Shown here in pieces: positions 16,089 to 26,702 of a DNA stretch of 64,000 bases (positions are counted from its first letter, which is position 1; every line of letters starts with the position of its first letter). The notes under the pieces were generated by a model, which had not been told where the DNA came from, ran no database searches, and worked only from the letters and a program-made list of their open reading frames with translations. The stretch comes from Arthrobacter sp. StoSoilB5 (lineage in GTDB: Bacteria > Actinomycetota > Actinomycetes > Actinomycetales > Micrococcaceae), in NCBI RefSeq assembly GCF_019977235.1, contig NZ_AP024646.1:4898001-4962000 (forward strand). The letters are read 5' to 3'. The translations under genes and the position numbers were made by a program.

Positions 16089-16118
16089 TTCAACATACTA
16101 TGGCAATAGTTCTAATAT
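16089..16118 (+). promoter_or_regulatory. glyA-sox operon promoter with embedded dyad
   Basis: TTCAAC (16089-16094) and TAATAT (16113-16118) make a reasonable -35/-10 pair with an 18-base spacer. ACTAT-GGCA-ATAGT (16097-16110) is a perfect dyad within the spacer, an ideal place for GntR repression. The leader to the ATG is only about 45 bases, so a glycine riboswitch does not fit. Confidence 0.55.
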
Positions 16119-16168
16119 ATCAGTTGCCTAACAGATGGCCGCTACAAGTACTTCAGAAGGAGAACACC

Positions 16169-17530
16169 ATGGTTGAACCGCTGATCCGCTCGCTCGCACA
16201 GGCGGACCCGGAGGTCGATCAGGCGATCGCCCAGGAACTCATCCGCCAGCAGTCCACGCTGGAAATGATCGCCTCTGAGAACTTTGCCCCCACGGCTGTC
16301 ATGGAAGCCCAGGGCTCGGTGCTGACCAACAAGTACGCGGAGGGCTACCCGGGCAAGCGGTACTACGGTGGCTGCGAACACGTTGATGTGATCGAGCAGC
16401 TGGCCATCGACCGCCTGAAGTCCCTGTTTGGCGCCGAGTTCGCCAACGTGCAGCCCCACTCCGGCGCGCAGGCCAACGCGGCCGCGATGTTCGCCCTGAT
16501 CCAGCCCGGCGACACCATCCTTGGTTTGAATCTTGCCCATGGCGGCCACCTGACCCACGGCATGCGCATCAACTTCTCCGGCAAGCTCTACAAAGTAGTC
16601 CCGTACGGCGTCCAGGAGGACACACACACCATCGACATGGCCGAGGTGGAACGCCTCGCCATTGAAAACAAGCCGCAACTGATCGTTGCTGGCTGGTCTG
16701 CCTACTCCCGCCACCTGGACTTCGCAGAGTTCCGCCGCATCGCGGACCTCGTAGGCGCCTACCTGATGGTGGACATGGCCCACTTCGCCGGCTTGGTGGC
16801 AGCAGGACTGCACCCGAGCCCGGTTCCGCACGCACACATCGTCACGAGCACAACGCACAAGACCCTTGGTGGTCCCCGTGGTGGCGTGATCCTGACAAAC
16901 GACGCCGACATCGCCAAGAAGGTTAACTCTGCCGTCTTCCCAGGCCAGCAGGGTGGTCCGTTGGAGCACGTGATCGCAGCCAAGGCCGTGGCCTTCAAGA
17001 TGGCCGCTGAGCCCGAATTCCAGGAACGCCAGATCCGCGTACTCGAGGGCGCCAAGATCCTCGCGGACCGATTCCTGCAGGACGACCTTGCCGCGGCAGG
17101 CATCTCAGTGGTCAGCGGTGGAACGGATGTTCACCTGGTCCTGGTTGACCTCCGCAATTCCGAACTCAATGGCCAGCAGGCCGAGGACACGCTGCACCAC
17201 ATCGGCATCACGGTCAACCGCAATGCCGTCCCGTTCGACCCCCGCCCGCCGATGGTCTCCTCCGGCCTGCGCATCGGTACCCCCGCCCTCGCGGCCCGCG
17301 GCTTCGGCGCCGAAGAATTCACCGAAGTCGCAGACATCATTGCGACGGCGTTGATCACCGCAGCATCCAGCGGCAGCAACAGTGGTGACGTCGCCCTTGA
17401 CGATGCGACCGCCGTCGAACTCCGCAACCGCGTCACGGCACTTGCCGACAAGTTCCCGCTTTACCCACACCTCAGCAACGGCAACGACGCCGCAACTGAG
17501 CTCGAAGAAATGATTGGAGCAGCCCAGTGA
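16169..17530 (+). CDS. glyA: Serine hydroxymethyltransferase
   Basis: A 453-residue PLP enzyme. [13 protein letters not shown] holds the PLP lysine, and LEMIASENF and the [19 protein letters not shown] substrate loop are hallmark motifs. Here it joins glycine and 5,10-methylene-THF, the two products of sarcosine oxidase, into serine. GAAGGAG is 8 bases before the ATG. It opens a seven-gene operon and its TGA overlaps the soxB GTG. A housekeeping glyA probably exists elsewhere, so this is the catabolic copy. Confidence 0.93.
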   Translation: MVEPLIRSLAQADPEVDQAIAQELIRQQSTLEMIASENFAPTAVMEAQGSVLTNKYAEGYPGKRYYGGCEHVDVIEQLAIDRLKSLFGAEFANVQPHSGAQANAAAMFALIQPGDTILGLNLAHGGHLTHGMRINFSGKLYKVVPYGVQEDTHTIDMAEVERLAIENKPQLIVAGWSAYSRHLDFAEFRRIADLVGAYLMVDMAHFAGLVAAGLHPSPVPHAHIVTSTTHKTLGGPRGGVILTNDADIAKKVNSAVFPGQQGGPLEHVIAAKAVAFKMAAEPEFQERQIRVLEGAKILADRFLQDDLAAAGISVVSGGTDVHLVLVDLRNSELNGQQAEDTLHHIGITVNRNAVPFDPRPPMVSSGLRIGTPALAARGFGAEEFTEVADIIATALITAASSGSNSGDVALDDATAVELRNRVTALADKFPLYPHLSNGNDAATELEEMIGAAQ

Positions 17531-18747
17531 GCGCGGACCACCTCCCCGAACACCCCGACTTCCTCTGGCGCAACCCGGAACCCAAGAAGAGCTACGACGC
17601 CGTCATTGTGGGCGGCGGCGGGCACGGCCTGGCCACCGCATACTTCCTTGCGAAGAACCACGGCATGACCAACATCGCCATCCTTGAAAAGGGCTGGCTG
17701 GCCGGCGGCAACATGGCCCGCAACACCACCATCATCCGTTCCAACTACCTCTGGGACGAGAGCGCTGCAATTTACGAGCACGCCCTCAAGCTCTGGGAAA
17801 TCCTCCCCGAGGAGCTGGAGTACGACTTCCTGTTCAGCCAGCGTGGCGTCATGAACCTCGCCCACACCTTGGGCGACGTCCGCGAAAGCATGCGTCGTGT
17901 CGGGGCCAACAGGCTCAACGGCGTGGACGCAGAGTGGCTGGACCCGCAGCAGGTCAAGGAACTCTGCCCCATCCTGAACACCAGTGACAACATCCGATAC
18001 CCAGTCATGGGCGCCACGTATCAGCCGCGTGCTGGCATCGCCAAGCACGACCACGTGGCCTGGGCCTTCGCCCGCAAGTGCGATGAACTCGGCGTCGATA
18101 TCATCCAGAACTGCGAAGTCACCGGCTTCATCAAGGACGGAAACCGGGTTACCGGCGTCAAGACAAGCCGTGGCAACATCAACACCGAAAAGGTGGGTCT
18201 CTGCGCCGCCGGCCACAGCTCGGTCCTCGCCGAGATGGCCGGTTTCCGCCTCCCGATCCAGTCGCACCCGCTCCAGGCACTTGTGTCTGAATTGCACGAG
18301 CCGGTCCACCCCACGGTGGTCATGTCCAACCACGTCCACGTGTATGTGTCCCAGGCACACAAGGGTGAATTGGTGATGGGCGCTGGCGTGGACTCCTACA
18401 ACGGCTACGGCCAGCGCGGATCGTTCCACGTGATCGAGGAACAAATGGCGGCGGCCGTGGAGCTCTTCCCGATCTTCGCCCGGGCGCATGTGCTCCGGAC
18501 CTGGGGCGGCATCGTGGACACCACGCTGGACGCCTCGCCGATTGTTGGCCTCACCCCCGTGGAGAACATGTTCGTCAACTGCGGTTGGGGAACGGGTGGC
18601 TTCAAGGGCACTCCTGCGGCTGGTTTGACCTTCGCGCACACCATTGCGACCGGTACTCCGCACAAGCTGAACAAGCCGTTCGCGCTTGAACGCTTCGAGA
18701 CCGGCGCCCTGATCGACGAACACGGCGCCGCAGCCGTGGCCCACTAA
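17527..18747 (+). CDS. soxB: Heterotetrameric sarcosine oxidase, beta subunit
   Basis: A 406-residue DAO-type flavoprotein. The dinucleotide motif [20 protein letters not shown] is at about residues 27-46. The FMN that passes electrons between sites is covalently bound to a His; [14 protein letters not shown] places that residue at about H174, as in characterised SoxB. This subunit carries the sarcosine-oxidising FAD site, and [18 protein letters not shown] is strongly conserved. The GTG start overlaps the glyA stop by three bases, so translation is probably coupled. Cytosolic. Confidence 0.93.
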   Translation: MSADHLPEHPDFLWRNPEPKKSYDAVIVGGGGHGLATAYFLAKNHGMTNIAILEKGWLAGGNMARNTTIIRSNYLWDESAAIYEHALKLWEILPEELEYDFLFSQRGVMNLAHTLGDVRESMRRVGANRLNGVDAEWLDPQQVKELCPILNTSDNIRYPVMGATYQPRAGIAKHDHVAWAFARKCDELGVDIIQNCEVTGFIKDGNRVTGVKTSRGNINTEKVGLCAAGHSSVLAEMAGFRLPIQSHPLQALVSELHEPVHPTVVMSNHVHVYVSQAHKGELVMGAGVDSYNGYGQRGSFHVIEEQMAAAVELFPIFARAHVLRTWGGIVDTTLDASPIVGLTPVENMFVNCGWGTGGFKGTPAAGLTFAHTIATGTPHKLNKPFALERFETGALIDEHGAAAVAH

Positions 18748-18775
18748 GCGCCCACCAGCACAGGACAGGAAAGAC

Positions 18776-19129
18776 ATGCTTCTCATTTCATGCCCCAACT
18801 GCGGGCCACGCGACGAAACCGAATTCCACTACGGTGGCCAGGCCCACATTGCCTACCCGGAAAACCCGAACGACCTCACGGACCGTGAATGGGCCGAGTA
18901 CCTGTTCTACCGCGAGAACACCAAGGGCACCTTCGCCGAACGTTGGGTCCACAGCACTGGCTGCAGGCAGTGGTTCAACATGCTGCGCGACACCGTGACC
19001 TACGACATCCACTCCATCTACGCGATGGGGCAGCCCCGCCCCGACACAAGCGGCGATTACGGCCAGTCCGGCGGACCGGGCCTTGCGCCCGGCGCAGCAA
19101 CCGCACCCACCTCCTCGGAAGGAGTCTAG
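18776..19129 (+). CDS. soxD: Sarcosine oxidase, delta subunit
   Basis: A 117-residue zinc-binding subunit. The site is C6 and C9 ([13 protein letters not shown]) with a His and Cys in [17 protein letters not shown]. The [15 protein letters not shown] stretch is diagnostic of SoxD. It holds the complex together and has no catalytic role of its own. The C-terminal 25 residues are Gly/Ala/Pro-rich and probably disordered. It is 28 bases after soxB and 2 bases before the soxA start. Confidence 0.93.
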   Translation: MLLISCPNCGPRDETEFHYGGQAHIAYPENPNDLTDREWAEYLFYRENTKGTFAERWVHSTGCRQWFNMLRDTVTYDIHSIYAMGQPRPDTSGDYGQSGGPGLAPGAATAPTSSEGV

Positions 19130-19131
19130 AA

Positions 19132-22077
19132 GTGACCAGCAAGAACGCACGCCTCGCCACCGGCGGACGCATCGACCGCAGCATCGCTTGGCGCTTCACT
19201 GTGGACGGCCAGGAATTCACCGGCCACCCCGGCGACACCATCGCCTCGGCGCTGCTGGCCAATGGCCACATCAACGCAGGCAACTCCCTTTACGAGGACC
19301 GTCCCCGCGGCATCATGGCCGCCGGTGTTGAAGAGTCCAACGCCTTGGTCAAGATCGCGCCCCGGTTCCCGGGCCACGTTGCAGAATCCATGCTCCCCGC
19401 CACCGCCGTTTCACTCGTCGATGGCATGAACGTTGAGCTGCTCTCAGGCTTGGGCAAGCTTGACCCTGCCGAGGACAAGGCCGAGTACGACAAGAAGTAC
19501 GTCCACACGGACGTCCTGGTGGTCGGCGGCGGCGTTGCCGGCCTGGCAGCCGCCCGCGAAGCGGTCCGCACCGGGGCCCGCGTCATCCTGATCGACGACC
19601 AGCCCGAACTGGGCGGTTCGATCCTCTCCGGCTCAACCGCCGAGGGCCTGCAGGAAACCATCGAGGGCAAGCCTGCCCTGGAATGGGTTGCCGACGTTGA
19701 AGCCGAGCTGGTCTCCGCCGAAGAATGCACGGTGCTGAACCGCACCACTGCCTTCGGTTCCTACGATTCCAACTACTTCATCGCAGCGCAGAACCGCACG
19801 GATCACCTGACCGTTCCGGCCGCGCCGGGCGTTTCACGCCAGCGCATCTGGCACATCCGCGCACAGCAGGTTGTGCTCGCACCCGGCGCCCACGAGCGTC
19901 CGCTGGTCTTCGAGAACAACGACCGCCCGGGCATCATGCTCGCCTCGGCTGTCCGCACATACCTCAACCGCTACGCCGTGGCCGCAGGTTCACGCGTCGT
20001 CATCAGCACCACCAATGACTCCGCCTACTTGCTCGCAGCGGACCTGAAGGCAGCAGGCGTGGCGATTGCCGCCGTCGTCGATGCCCGTCCGCAGATCAGC
20101 GCGAAGGCCGCAGCCGCCGTCGAGTCCGGTATCCGGGTACTCATCGGCAGCGCCGTGGCCGACACGTCGGCAGACGGGAATGGCCGCCTGAATGGCGTCA
20201 CCATCCGCAGCATCAACGACGACGGCGAACTCACCTCGGGCGTCGAACAGCTGGCTGCCGATCTGCTGGCGGTTTCCGGTGGCTGGTCCCCGGTGGTCCA
20301 CCTCCACAGCCAGCGCCAGGGCAAGCTGCGCTGGGACGACGAGCTCGCAGCTTTCGTACCCGTCAAGCCGGTCAGGGACCAGCAGGTTGTTGGCGCCGGC
20401 CGCGGCAGCTACGAACTCCAGGACTGCCTGGCAGAGGGCGTCTCGGCCGGAGCTGCAGCGTCCGTCGCCGCAGGTTTCAGCTCCGACGTAACCCCCGCGG
20501 AACTGCAGGCACCCGTGGCAAGCGCGCCGACACGCCAGCTGTGGCTGGTTCCCGGCCAGGAAGGCGAACCTGGCGAATGGCACCACCACTTCGTTGATTT
20601 CCAGCGCGACCAGTCCGTGGCTGAGGTCCTCCGCTCCACCGGAGCCGGCATGCGCTCGGTGGAGCACGTCAAGCGGTACACCTCCATCAGCACGGCCAAT
20701 GACCAGGGCAAGACGTCCGGCGTCAACGCAATCGGCGTCATCGCCGCGGCGCTGAAGTTCGGCGGCGCGGAAAGCGTTCCCGGCGTCGGCGAGATCGGAA
20801 CCACGGCTTACCGCGCACCCTTCACGCCGGTAGCTTTCGCCGCGCTGGCTGGCCGCCAGCGCGGCGAGTTGTTCGATCCCGCCCGCGTGACCTCCATCCA
20901 CCCGTGGCACGTTGCCCAGGGTGCGCTGTTCGAAGATGTCGGACAGTGGAAGCGCCCTTGGTACTACCCGCAGTCCGGCGAGGACATGGACACGGCAGTC
21001 CTGCGTGAATGCGCAGCTGTCCGCGATTCCGTGGGCTTCATGGACGCAACCACGCTCGGCAAGATCGAAATCCGTGGCAAGGATGCCGGCGAATTCCTGA
21101 ACCGCGTGTACACCAACGCGTTCAAGAAGCTCGCTCCGGGATCCGCCCGCTACGGCGTCATGTGCACCCTGGATGGCATGATCTTCGACGACGGCGTGAC
21201 CCTGCGCCTGGACGAGGACCGCTTCTTCATGACCACCACCACCGGCGGCGCCGCGAAGGTGCTGGACTGGTTGGAAGAATGGCACCAGACCGAATGGCCG
21301 GAACTCGATGTGGTCTTCACCTCCGTGACGGAGCAGTGGAGCACCATCGCGGTGGTAGGCCCGAAGTCCCGTGCGGTGATCGCAAAGGTCGCTCCGCAGC
21401 TCGCCGAGAACGGCGGCTTGGACGCTGAAGCCTTCCCGTTCATGACGTTCCGCGAGACCACGCTGGCCTCCGGAGTGCAGGCACGCGTTTGCCGTATCTC
21501 CTTCTCCGGCGAACTGGCCTACGAAATCAACGTCCCATCCTGGTACGGGCTCAACACCTGGGAAGCCGTTGCTGCCGCGGGCGCCGAATTCAACATCACC
21601 CCGTACGGCACGGAAACCATGCACGTGCTCCGCGCTGAGAAGGGCTACCCGATCGTAGGGCAGGACACCGACGGCACGGTCACCCCGCAGGACGCCGGCA
21701 TGGAATGGATTGTCTCCAAGGCCAAGGACTTCATCGGTAAGCGCTCCTACCTCCGTGAGGACGCCAGCCGCGAGGACCGCAAGCATCTGGTGAGCGTCCT
21801 TCCCGTGGATCACTCGCTGAGGCTGCCGGAAGGCACGCAGCTGGTTGAGAAGGGCATCCCGGTCAACCCGGCCTACGGACCCGTCCCCATGGAGGGCTTC
21901 GTGACCTCCAGCTACCACAGTGCCGCACTGGGCCGTTCCTTCGGCCTGGCACTGATCCAAAACGGCCGCAACCGCATCGGCGAGACCCTCGTGGCCTCGG
22001 TGGGAGACCAATTGGTGGACGTGGTTGTTGGCGAAACCGTACTTTTCGATGCTGAAGGGACCCGCAAAGATGGCTGA
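19132..22077 (+). CDS. soxA: Sarcosine oxidase, alpha subunit
   Basis: A 981-residue subunit. Order: an N-terminal ferredoxin-like domain (residues about 15-100), an NAD-binding Rossmann domain with [15 protein letters not shown] at about 130-145, and a C-terminal GcvT-type folate domain from about residue 600. The folate domain takes the imine carbon onto THF to form 5,10-methylene-THF. The GTG at 19132 is favoured by GGAAGGAG upstream; an open frame runs on upstream inside soxD but has no independent support. The next gene soxG overlaps its end by 8 bases. Confidence 0.93.
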   Translation: MTSKNARLATGGRIDRSIAWRFTVDGQEFTGHPGDTIASALLANGHINAGNSLYEDRPRGIMAAGVEESNALVKIAPRFPGHVAESMLPATAVSLVDGMNVELLSGLGKLDPAEDKAEYDKKYVHTDVLVVGGGVAGLAAAREAVRTGARVILIDDQPELGGSILSGSTAEGLQETIEGKPALEWVADVEAELVSAEECTVLNRTTAFGSYDSNYFIAAQNRTDHLTVPAAPGVSRQRIWHIRAQQVVLAPGAHERPLVFENNDRPGIMLASAVRTYLNRYAVAAGSRVVISTTNDSAYLLAADLKAAGVAIAAVVDARPQISAKAAAAVESGIRVLIGSAVADTSADGNGRLNGVTIRSINDDGELTSGVEQLAADLLAVSGGWSPVVHLHSQRQGKLRWDDELAAFVPVKPVRDQQVVGAGRGSYELQDCLAEGVSAGAAASVAAGFSSDVTPAELQAPVASAPTRQLWLVPGQEGEPGEWHHHFVDFQRDQSVAEVLRSTGAGMRSVEHVKRYTSISTANDQGKTSGVNAIGVIAAALKFGGAESVPGVGEIGTTAYRAPFTPVAFAALAGRQRGELFDPARVTSIHPWHVAQGALFEDVGQWKRPWYYPQSGEDMDTAVLRECAAVRDSVGFMDATTLGKIEIRGKDAGEFLNRVYTNAFKKLAPGSARYGVMCTLDGMIFDDGVTLRLDEDRFFMTTTTGGAAKVLDWLEEWHQTEWPELDVVFTSVTEQWSTIAVVGPKSRAVIAKVAPQLAENGGLDAEAFPFMTFRETTLASGVQARVCRISFSGELAYEINVPSWYGLNTWEAVAAAGAEFNITPYGTETMHVLRAEKGYPIVGQDTDGTVTPQDAGMEWIVSKAKDFIGKRSYLREDASREDRKHLVSVLPVDHSLRLPEGTQLVEKGIPVNPAYGPVPMEGFVTSSYHSAALGRSFGLALIQNGRNRIGETLVASVGDQLVDVVVGETVLFDAEGTRKDG

Positions 22078-22714
22078 AACAGCAACACCAGCAGAAACCG
22101 CACACGTCGACCGCGTACGGGGTGCCCGCCGCAGCCCGGCCGAGCACTTGGCTGACGCCTTCACCTCCGGCTCCGTGCCGGGCACGGTGACGCTGAAGGA
22201 AATCCCCTACCAGGCCATGGTGGGCATCCGGGTTGAGCGAACGTCCGACGCCGGTACCCGCGTTGCGTCCATCACCGGCGGCTTGCCTGCCGCTTGCGGT
22301 GAAGTTACGGGGGCCGGTTCCGTGAATACGCTCTGGCTTGGCCCGACTGAGTTCCTGGTGGTCGCTCCGGAGGAGTCCCACGACTCGCTCGGCGGCTCCC
22401 TGGTCAGCGACCTGACCACGGCCCTCGGCAGCGATGAAGGCCAGGTAGTGGACCTGTCCGCCAACCGCACTACGTTCGAGCTCTCCGGCAGCCATGCCCG
22501 CGCTGTGCTCGAAAAGACCTGCTCTTTGGACCTTCACCCCCGCGTCTTCAAGGCAGGCACAGCCGTCTCAACGGAGCTCGCACACATTCCCGTGATGCTT
22601 TGGAAGACCTCGGACGAGACCTACCGGATCTTTCCCCGGGCCTCGTTTGCCGACTTCCTGGGGCGCTGGCTCCTGGACGCCATGCGGGAGTATGCCTCAC
22701 CCGAGGTCCCCTAA
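22070..22714 (+). CDS. soxG: Sarcosine oxidase, gamma subunit
   Basis: A 214-residue GcvT-like gamma subunit, recognised by [14 protein letters not shown] and by [31 protein letters not shown]. It completes the heterotetramer and interacts with the folate-binding part of alpha. The ATG lies inside the end of soxA (8-base overlap) and the TAA overlaps the sdaA ATG by one base. N-terminal 25 residues are low-complexity. The order B-D-A-G is the usual one. Confidence 0.92.
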   Translation: MAETATPAETAHVDRVRGARRSPAEHLADAFTSGSVPGTVTLKEIPYQAMVGIRVERTSDAGTRVASITGGLPAACGEVTGAGSVNTLWLGPTEFLVVAPEESHDSLGGSLVSDLTTALGSDEGQVVDLSANRTTFELSGSHARAVLEKTCSLDLHPRVFKAGTAVSTELAHIPVMLWKTSDETYRIFPRASFADFLGRWLLDAMREYASPEVP

Positions 22715-24117
22715 TGGCACTGAGTGTGCTTGACCTGTTTTCTGTTGGCATCGGGCCGTCGTCGTCACACACGGTCGGCCCGATGCGGGCGGCAAAGCAG
22801 TTCACGGACGGTCTTGAATCGTCCGGCCAGCTTCCGGCCACGGTGCGCGTCCAGGCTGAGCTCTTCGGCTCCCTGGGCGCCACCGGCCGGGGCCACGGTT
22901 CCGACAAGGCCGTGGTGCTGGGGCTGCAGGGCCACTCACCCGAAACCGTGGACACCAAAACGGCTGATGACCAAGTTGCAGCAGCGGCACTCGACGCCGA
23001 ACTGCGCTTGGGCGGCGAGCACCGGGTGGACTTCAATTGGGACGAGGACGTGGTTCTTCACCGACGCAAGTCACTTCCGGCACACCCCAACGGCATGACG
23101 TTCCGGGCCCTTGACCACACCGGCGCAGTACTGCGTGAGCGCAGCTACTACTCAATCGGTGGCGGCTTTGTGGTGGATGGGGATGCCACGGGCACGGACA
23201 AAGTGGTAGCCGATGACACCGTGCTGCCCTACGCCTTCACCACGGCTGATGAGCTGCTGGCCATCTGTTCACGGGAGGGCATGTCTATCTCCGAGGTCAT
23301 GCTGGCCAACGAACTGGTGTGGCGATCTGAGGACGAGCTCCGCGAGCGCCTCCTCAGCATCTGGGCCGTGATGCGCGAATGCGTGGACAACGGCTGCTCT
23401 GCCGAGGGAATCCTGCCTGGAGGCCTGAAGGTCAGGCGACGGGCGCCGTCGTTGTTTAAGAAGCTGTCCGAGACCGACGCCGCCACTAAGGCCGACTCCG
23501 CTGCATCCATTCCCCCGGACCCGCTCCTCGCCATGGAATGGGTGAACCTGTTCGCGTTGGCAGTCAACGAGGAAAACGCGGCCGGCGGCAGGATTGTCAC
23601 CGCGCCAACCAATGGTGCCGCCGGAATTGTGCCTGCCGTGCTGCACTATTACACAAAGTTTGTTCCGGGGGCCAACGACGACGGCGTCGTGCGCTTCCTG
23701 CTCGCGGCAGCCGCCGTCGGAATTCTGTTCAAGATCAACGCGTCCATCTCCGGCGCAGAAGTCGGCTGCCAAGGCGAGGTGGGTTCCGCCTGCTCCATGG
23801 CCGCTGCTGGCCTTTGCGAAGTCCTGGGCGGAACGCCGGAGCAAGTGGAGAACGCCGCCGAAGTAGGCATCGAGCACAACCTGGGCCTCACCTGCGATCC
23901 CGTGGGCGGGCTGGTGCAGATCCCTTGCATCGAACGCAATGCCATCGCCAGCGTCAAGGCGATCAACGCTGCCCGCCTTGCCCTGCACGGCGATGGTAGC
24001 CACAAGGTGTCCCTGGACAAAGCCATCAAGACCATGCGCGAGACAGGCGCCGACATGAAATCCAAGTACAAGGAGACCTCCCGTGGAGGTCTCGCCGTCA
24101 ACGTAGTGGAGTGCTAG
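22714..24117 (+). CDS. sdaA: L-serine dehydratase, single-chain iron-sulfur type
   Basis: A 467-residue 4Fe-4S enzyme, beta and alpha domains fused. [22 protein letters not shown] is the N-terminal signature. The cluster Cys residues are in [19 protein letters not shown] and [14 protein letters not shown]. It deaminates serine to pyruvate and ammonia, so the operon ends in central metabolism. It is fused to the operon by a TAATG junction with soxG. No PLP motif is present, which excludes the other serine dehydratase class. Confidence 0.93.
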   Translation: MALSVLDLFSVGIGPSSSHTVGPMRAAKQFTDGLESSGQLPATVRVQAELFGSLGATGRGHGSDKAVVLGLQGHSPETVDTKTADDQVAAAALDAELRLGGEHRVDFNWDEDVVLHRRKSLPAHPNGMTFRALDHTGAVLRERSYYSIGGGFVVDGDATGTDKVVADDTVLPYAFTTADELLAICSREGMSISEVMLANELVWRSEDELRERLLSIWAVMRECVDNGCSAEGILPGGLKVRRRAPSLFKKLSETDAATKADSAASIPPDPLLAMEWVNLFALAVNEENAAGGRIVTAPTNGAAGIVPAVLHYYTKFVPGANDDGVVRFLLAAAAVGILFKINASISGAEVGCQGEVGSACSMAAAGLCEVLGGTPEQVENAAEVGIEHNLGLTCDPVGGLVQIPCIERNAIASVKAINAARLALHGDGSHKVSLDKAIKTMRETGADMKSKYKETSRGGLAVNVVEC

Positions 24118-24119
24118 CC

Positions 24120-25019
24120 ATGACTGCCATCCAAACTGAAGCTTCTACCGGTTCCTCCAACGCGACCACCGTGGAGCACGTCCTGACGTTGGACTGCCCC
24201 GAGGGTCCCGGAATTGTGCACGCTGTGTCCGGCTTCCTGCTGGAGCATGGCTGCGACATTATCGACAACAAGCAGTTCGGTGACCGGGCTGAAGGACACT
24301 TCTTCATGCGGGTGCACTTCGCTTCCTCGGGTGATGAATCCACCGTGGACGCTCTGCGGGCTGCGTTTTCCCCTGTGGGCGAGAAGTACAACATGAACTG
24401 GCAACTGGAACGTCAGGGTTACAAGCGGCGCGTACTGATCATGGTGTCGAAGTTTGGTCACTGCCTGAACGACCTCCTGTTCCGTGCGCGGATCGGTGAG
24501 CTGCCGATCGATGTTGTGGGCGTCGTGTCCAACCATACGGACCATCAGGGGCTCGCCGAGTGGCACGGGATTCCGTTCTTCCACGTGCCCGTCACTGCGG
24601 CAACCAAGCCCGCGGCCGAGGCCCGGCTGCTGGAAATCATCGACGAGTTGGACGTGGAACTCATTGTGCTTGCCAGGTACATGCAGGTCCTCAGTGACGA
24701 GCTCGCCCGGAAGCTGGACGGCCGGGCCATCAACATCCACCACTCGTTCCTGCCGAGCTTCAAAGGTGCCAAGCCTTACCACCAGGCCTACGCCCGCGGA
24801 GTCAAGACCGTGGGCGCCACCGCCCACTACGTCAACGGCGAGCTGGACGAGGGCCCGATCATCTCGCAGCAGGTGATTGAGGTGGATCATACGTTCGGAC
24901 CGGACGATCTCGTAGCCGCCGGTCGGGACACGGAGTGCAAGGCCCTCAGCAACGCCGTTCGTTGGCACTGCGAGGGGCGGATCATCCTGAATGGGAACAG
25001 GACGATCGTGCTGAAGTAG
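24120..25019 (+). CDS. purU: Formyltetrahydrofolate deformylase
   Basis: A 299-residue protein: ACT domain (residues about 18-95) and a formyl-transferase-type hydrolase domain. The catalytic set is NIHHSFLPSF, with Asn-His-His, and the Asp in GELDEGPII. It hydrolyses 10-formyl-THF to formate and THF. In this operon it regenerates THF, which sarcosine oxidase would otherwise tie up as one-carbon adducts. GGAG is 8 bases before the ATG and the sdaA stop lies between them. A bidirectional terminator follows. Confidence 0.93.
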   Translation: MTAIQTEASTGSSNATTVEHVLTLDCPEGPGIVHAVSGFLLEHGCDIIDNKQFGDRAEGHFFMRVHFASSGDESTVDALRAAFSPVGEKYNMNWQLERQGYKRRVLIMVSKFGHCLNDLLFRARIGELPIDVVGVVSNHTDHQGLAEWHGIPFFHVPVTAATKPAAEARLLEIIDELDVELIVLARYMQVLSDELARKLDGRAINIHHSFLPSFKGAKPYHQAYARGVKTVGATAHYVNGELDEGPIISQQVIEVDHTFGPDDLVAAGRDTECKALSNAVRWHCEGRIILNGNRTIVLK

Positions 25020-25043
25020 GGCCTTGCCCGCCCCATTTCGATG

Positions 25044-25089
25044 GCTCCCTGCGCACTCGATGGTTCCAACCGTCTACTGCGCAGGGAGC
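25044..25089. terminator. Bidirectional hairpin terminator between purU and pucR
   Basis: GCTCCCTGCGCA (25044-25055) pairs perfectly with TGCGCAGGGAGC (25078-25089). A T-rich stretch (TGTTGTTTT) follows on the plus strand. It separates two convergent units. Confidence 0.8.
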
Positions 25090-25103
25090 TGTTGTTTTGG
25101 CTT

Positions 25104-26594
25104 TTAAGGAGCAGACAGACGAGCCAGCCGCGTTGCCAGATGCAGTGCAGCGAGCCGTCCCGTTCCCCTCGGATCTCCCCCGCATAGTTCGAAGATCCGC
25201 TGCAGCCTATGGTGCATGGACTGCCGTTCCAAATGCAGTTCGCGTGCGGCTTGGGCCGTGTTGCAGCCGGTGTCCAGCCACACGGTCAGTGTCCGCAAGA
25301 GCTCGGATCGGCGCAGTTGGTCATGCTCGACGACGGCCCCCAACTGCCGCTGTACGAAACCATCGCGCGTGGCCGGGTCCAGATGTTCCTCGGCAAGCCG
25401 TTCCACGGCGAAGGCCTCAGCATCCACCACGCCACCTCCCACCAGGCCCAAGTCCAGCGTCCGGCGGGCCTGCGCCAGCGACCATGGAGCTTCGTCGATC
25501 CCCTTGCCCACCGGGCCCAGGGCTACGGCGGAGCCAGCCGGCATCTCCAAGGCACGGAGCGCATCCATCAAGGCAGTCCTGGTGGCAGCGCCATCGCCAA
25601 CGGAAGCAAGCGCGATCAGCTCCGCGTTGTCTGCGTAGCTGGCACTGTGCGGAACGTGCACACGAAGCAGGGCATCCAGGGCAGAGCGCAGGTGCCCAGC
25701 GCCGGTGGAGCGGATCACCAGCGCAGCAACCTGGCCGTTTGTGGGAAAGCCCGACGCCGGCCCAAGCTGCTGGAGCTGCCAGGATTGGCTCCCGGAGTTG
25801 ATGGCACGCATCAGTTCGATGCCCGCCAATTCCCTCAATCCCGGCGGCATGCGCTGCAAGAGTGCCAAGCCAAGAATGTCCACGGACCGCTCGCCAGCCA
25901 CCTGCGCGAGGCCACTATCGCCGCCGTCGGGCACGTGCAGCTCCAAGCGGGCGGCGAGGACGCCCCGGACAGGCACATCAACCGTCATGAGCCTGCCGCC
26001 GTCCACCGGCGGCGCCGAGCCCGCTGCCGAGCCCGCTGCCGAACCCAGGGTGAGGCCCGACGGCGATACCAACCGGGCGCTGGCACCCGTCCTTTCCGCC
26101 AGGACAGCCAGGAGTTGGTCAAGTCCGCCGCCATGGGCGAGTTCCGCGGCCATCGCGTGGCTGGTTTGATCGCCGCGTTGAAGCTGTTCCACGGACTCGC
26201 TGACCAACAGCGAATTGATCTCCTGCATAACGGCGACAAACGGAACCACGTGGCGGAGTTCGATAACGGGCAGGCCAGCCGCCTCAGCGGCTTGCAGCAT
26301 GCCGGCCGGCACCTCGGGCAAAGCCGGGCCAGTCTCCAAAGCCAGTGCCGCAATCCCCCGCGCCGCGAGCTCGCGGACGTACTCCGTTTGCCGCTCCCCT
26401 GTCTCAAGGGCCAGCGCCTGGCCACCGCTGAGGAGCAGTTCACCACCGCTGAGGAGCGGAGCGATGTCCAAAACCTCGCTGGAGTGGACCCAACGAACGG
26501 GACGGGTCAGGGCGTCCGCCACTGAATTGAGCAGGCGTGGCTCGGCTGCTTTGAGGCTTTCACGTTCCAACGCCTCACCCAACAGAATTGACAT
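25104..26594 (-). CDS. pucR: PucR-family transcriptional regulator
   Basis: A 496-residue protein: PucR N-terminal domain (to about residue 120; LSGGELLLSGGQALAL is typical), a GGDEF-like or CdaR-type middle, and a C-terminal PucR HTH_30 with TGCNTAQAARELHLERQSMHHRLQRI-like sequence. PucR proteins activate purine and related nitrogen-source genes. The ATG at 26594 has GGAG five bases upstream; longer starts lack one. It is divergent from an NCS1 permease, its probable target together with the amidohydrolase gene. An Ala-Gly-Ser direct repeat lies in the middle region. Confidence 0.85.
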   Translation of the reverse strand: MSILLGEALERESLKAAEPRLLNSVADALTRPVRWVHSSEVLDIAPLLSGGELLLSGGQALALETGERQTEYVRELAARGIAALALETGPALPEVPAGMLQAAEAAGLPVIELRHVVPFVAVMQEINSLLVSESVEQLQRGDQTSHAMAAELAHGGGLDQLLAVLAERTGASARLVSPSGLTLGSAAGSAAGSAPPVDGGRLMTVDVPVRGVLAARLELHVPDGGDSGLAQVAGERSVDILGLALLQRMPPGLRELAGIELMRAINSGSQSWQLQQLGPASGFPTNGQVAALVIRSTGAGHLRSALDALLRVHVPHSASYADNAELIALASVGDGAATRTALMDALRALEMPAGSAVALGPVGKGIDEAPWSLAQARRTLDLGLVGGGVVDAEAFAVERLAEEHLDPATRDGFVQRQLGAVVEHDQLRRSELLRTLTVWLDTGCNTAQAARELHLERQSMHHRLQRIFELCGGDPRGTGRLAALHLATRLARLSAP

Positions 26595-26702
26595 GACACT
26601 CCGTATGGCGGATCTGATCTTCTTTAGACACATCGTATCTTGTTGCTGTGATCTGTGGCACATACGCTGAAAGAGTCCCTTTCACACACGGAGGCTCTCC
26701 CC

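Noticed and set aside
16119..16168. Glycine riboswitch upstream of glyA
   Set aside because: The likely leader is only about 45-50 bases, too short for a glycine aptamer, and no aptamer-like pairing is visible.
19990..22185. 731-codon minus-strand ORF opposite soxA
   Set aside because: Product of high-GC codon bias on the antisense strand of a conserved gene; no family pattern.
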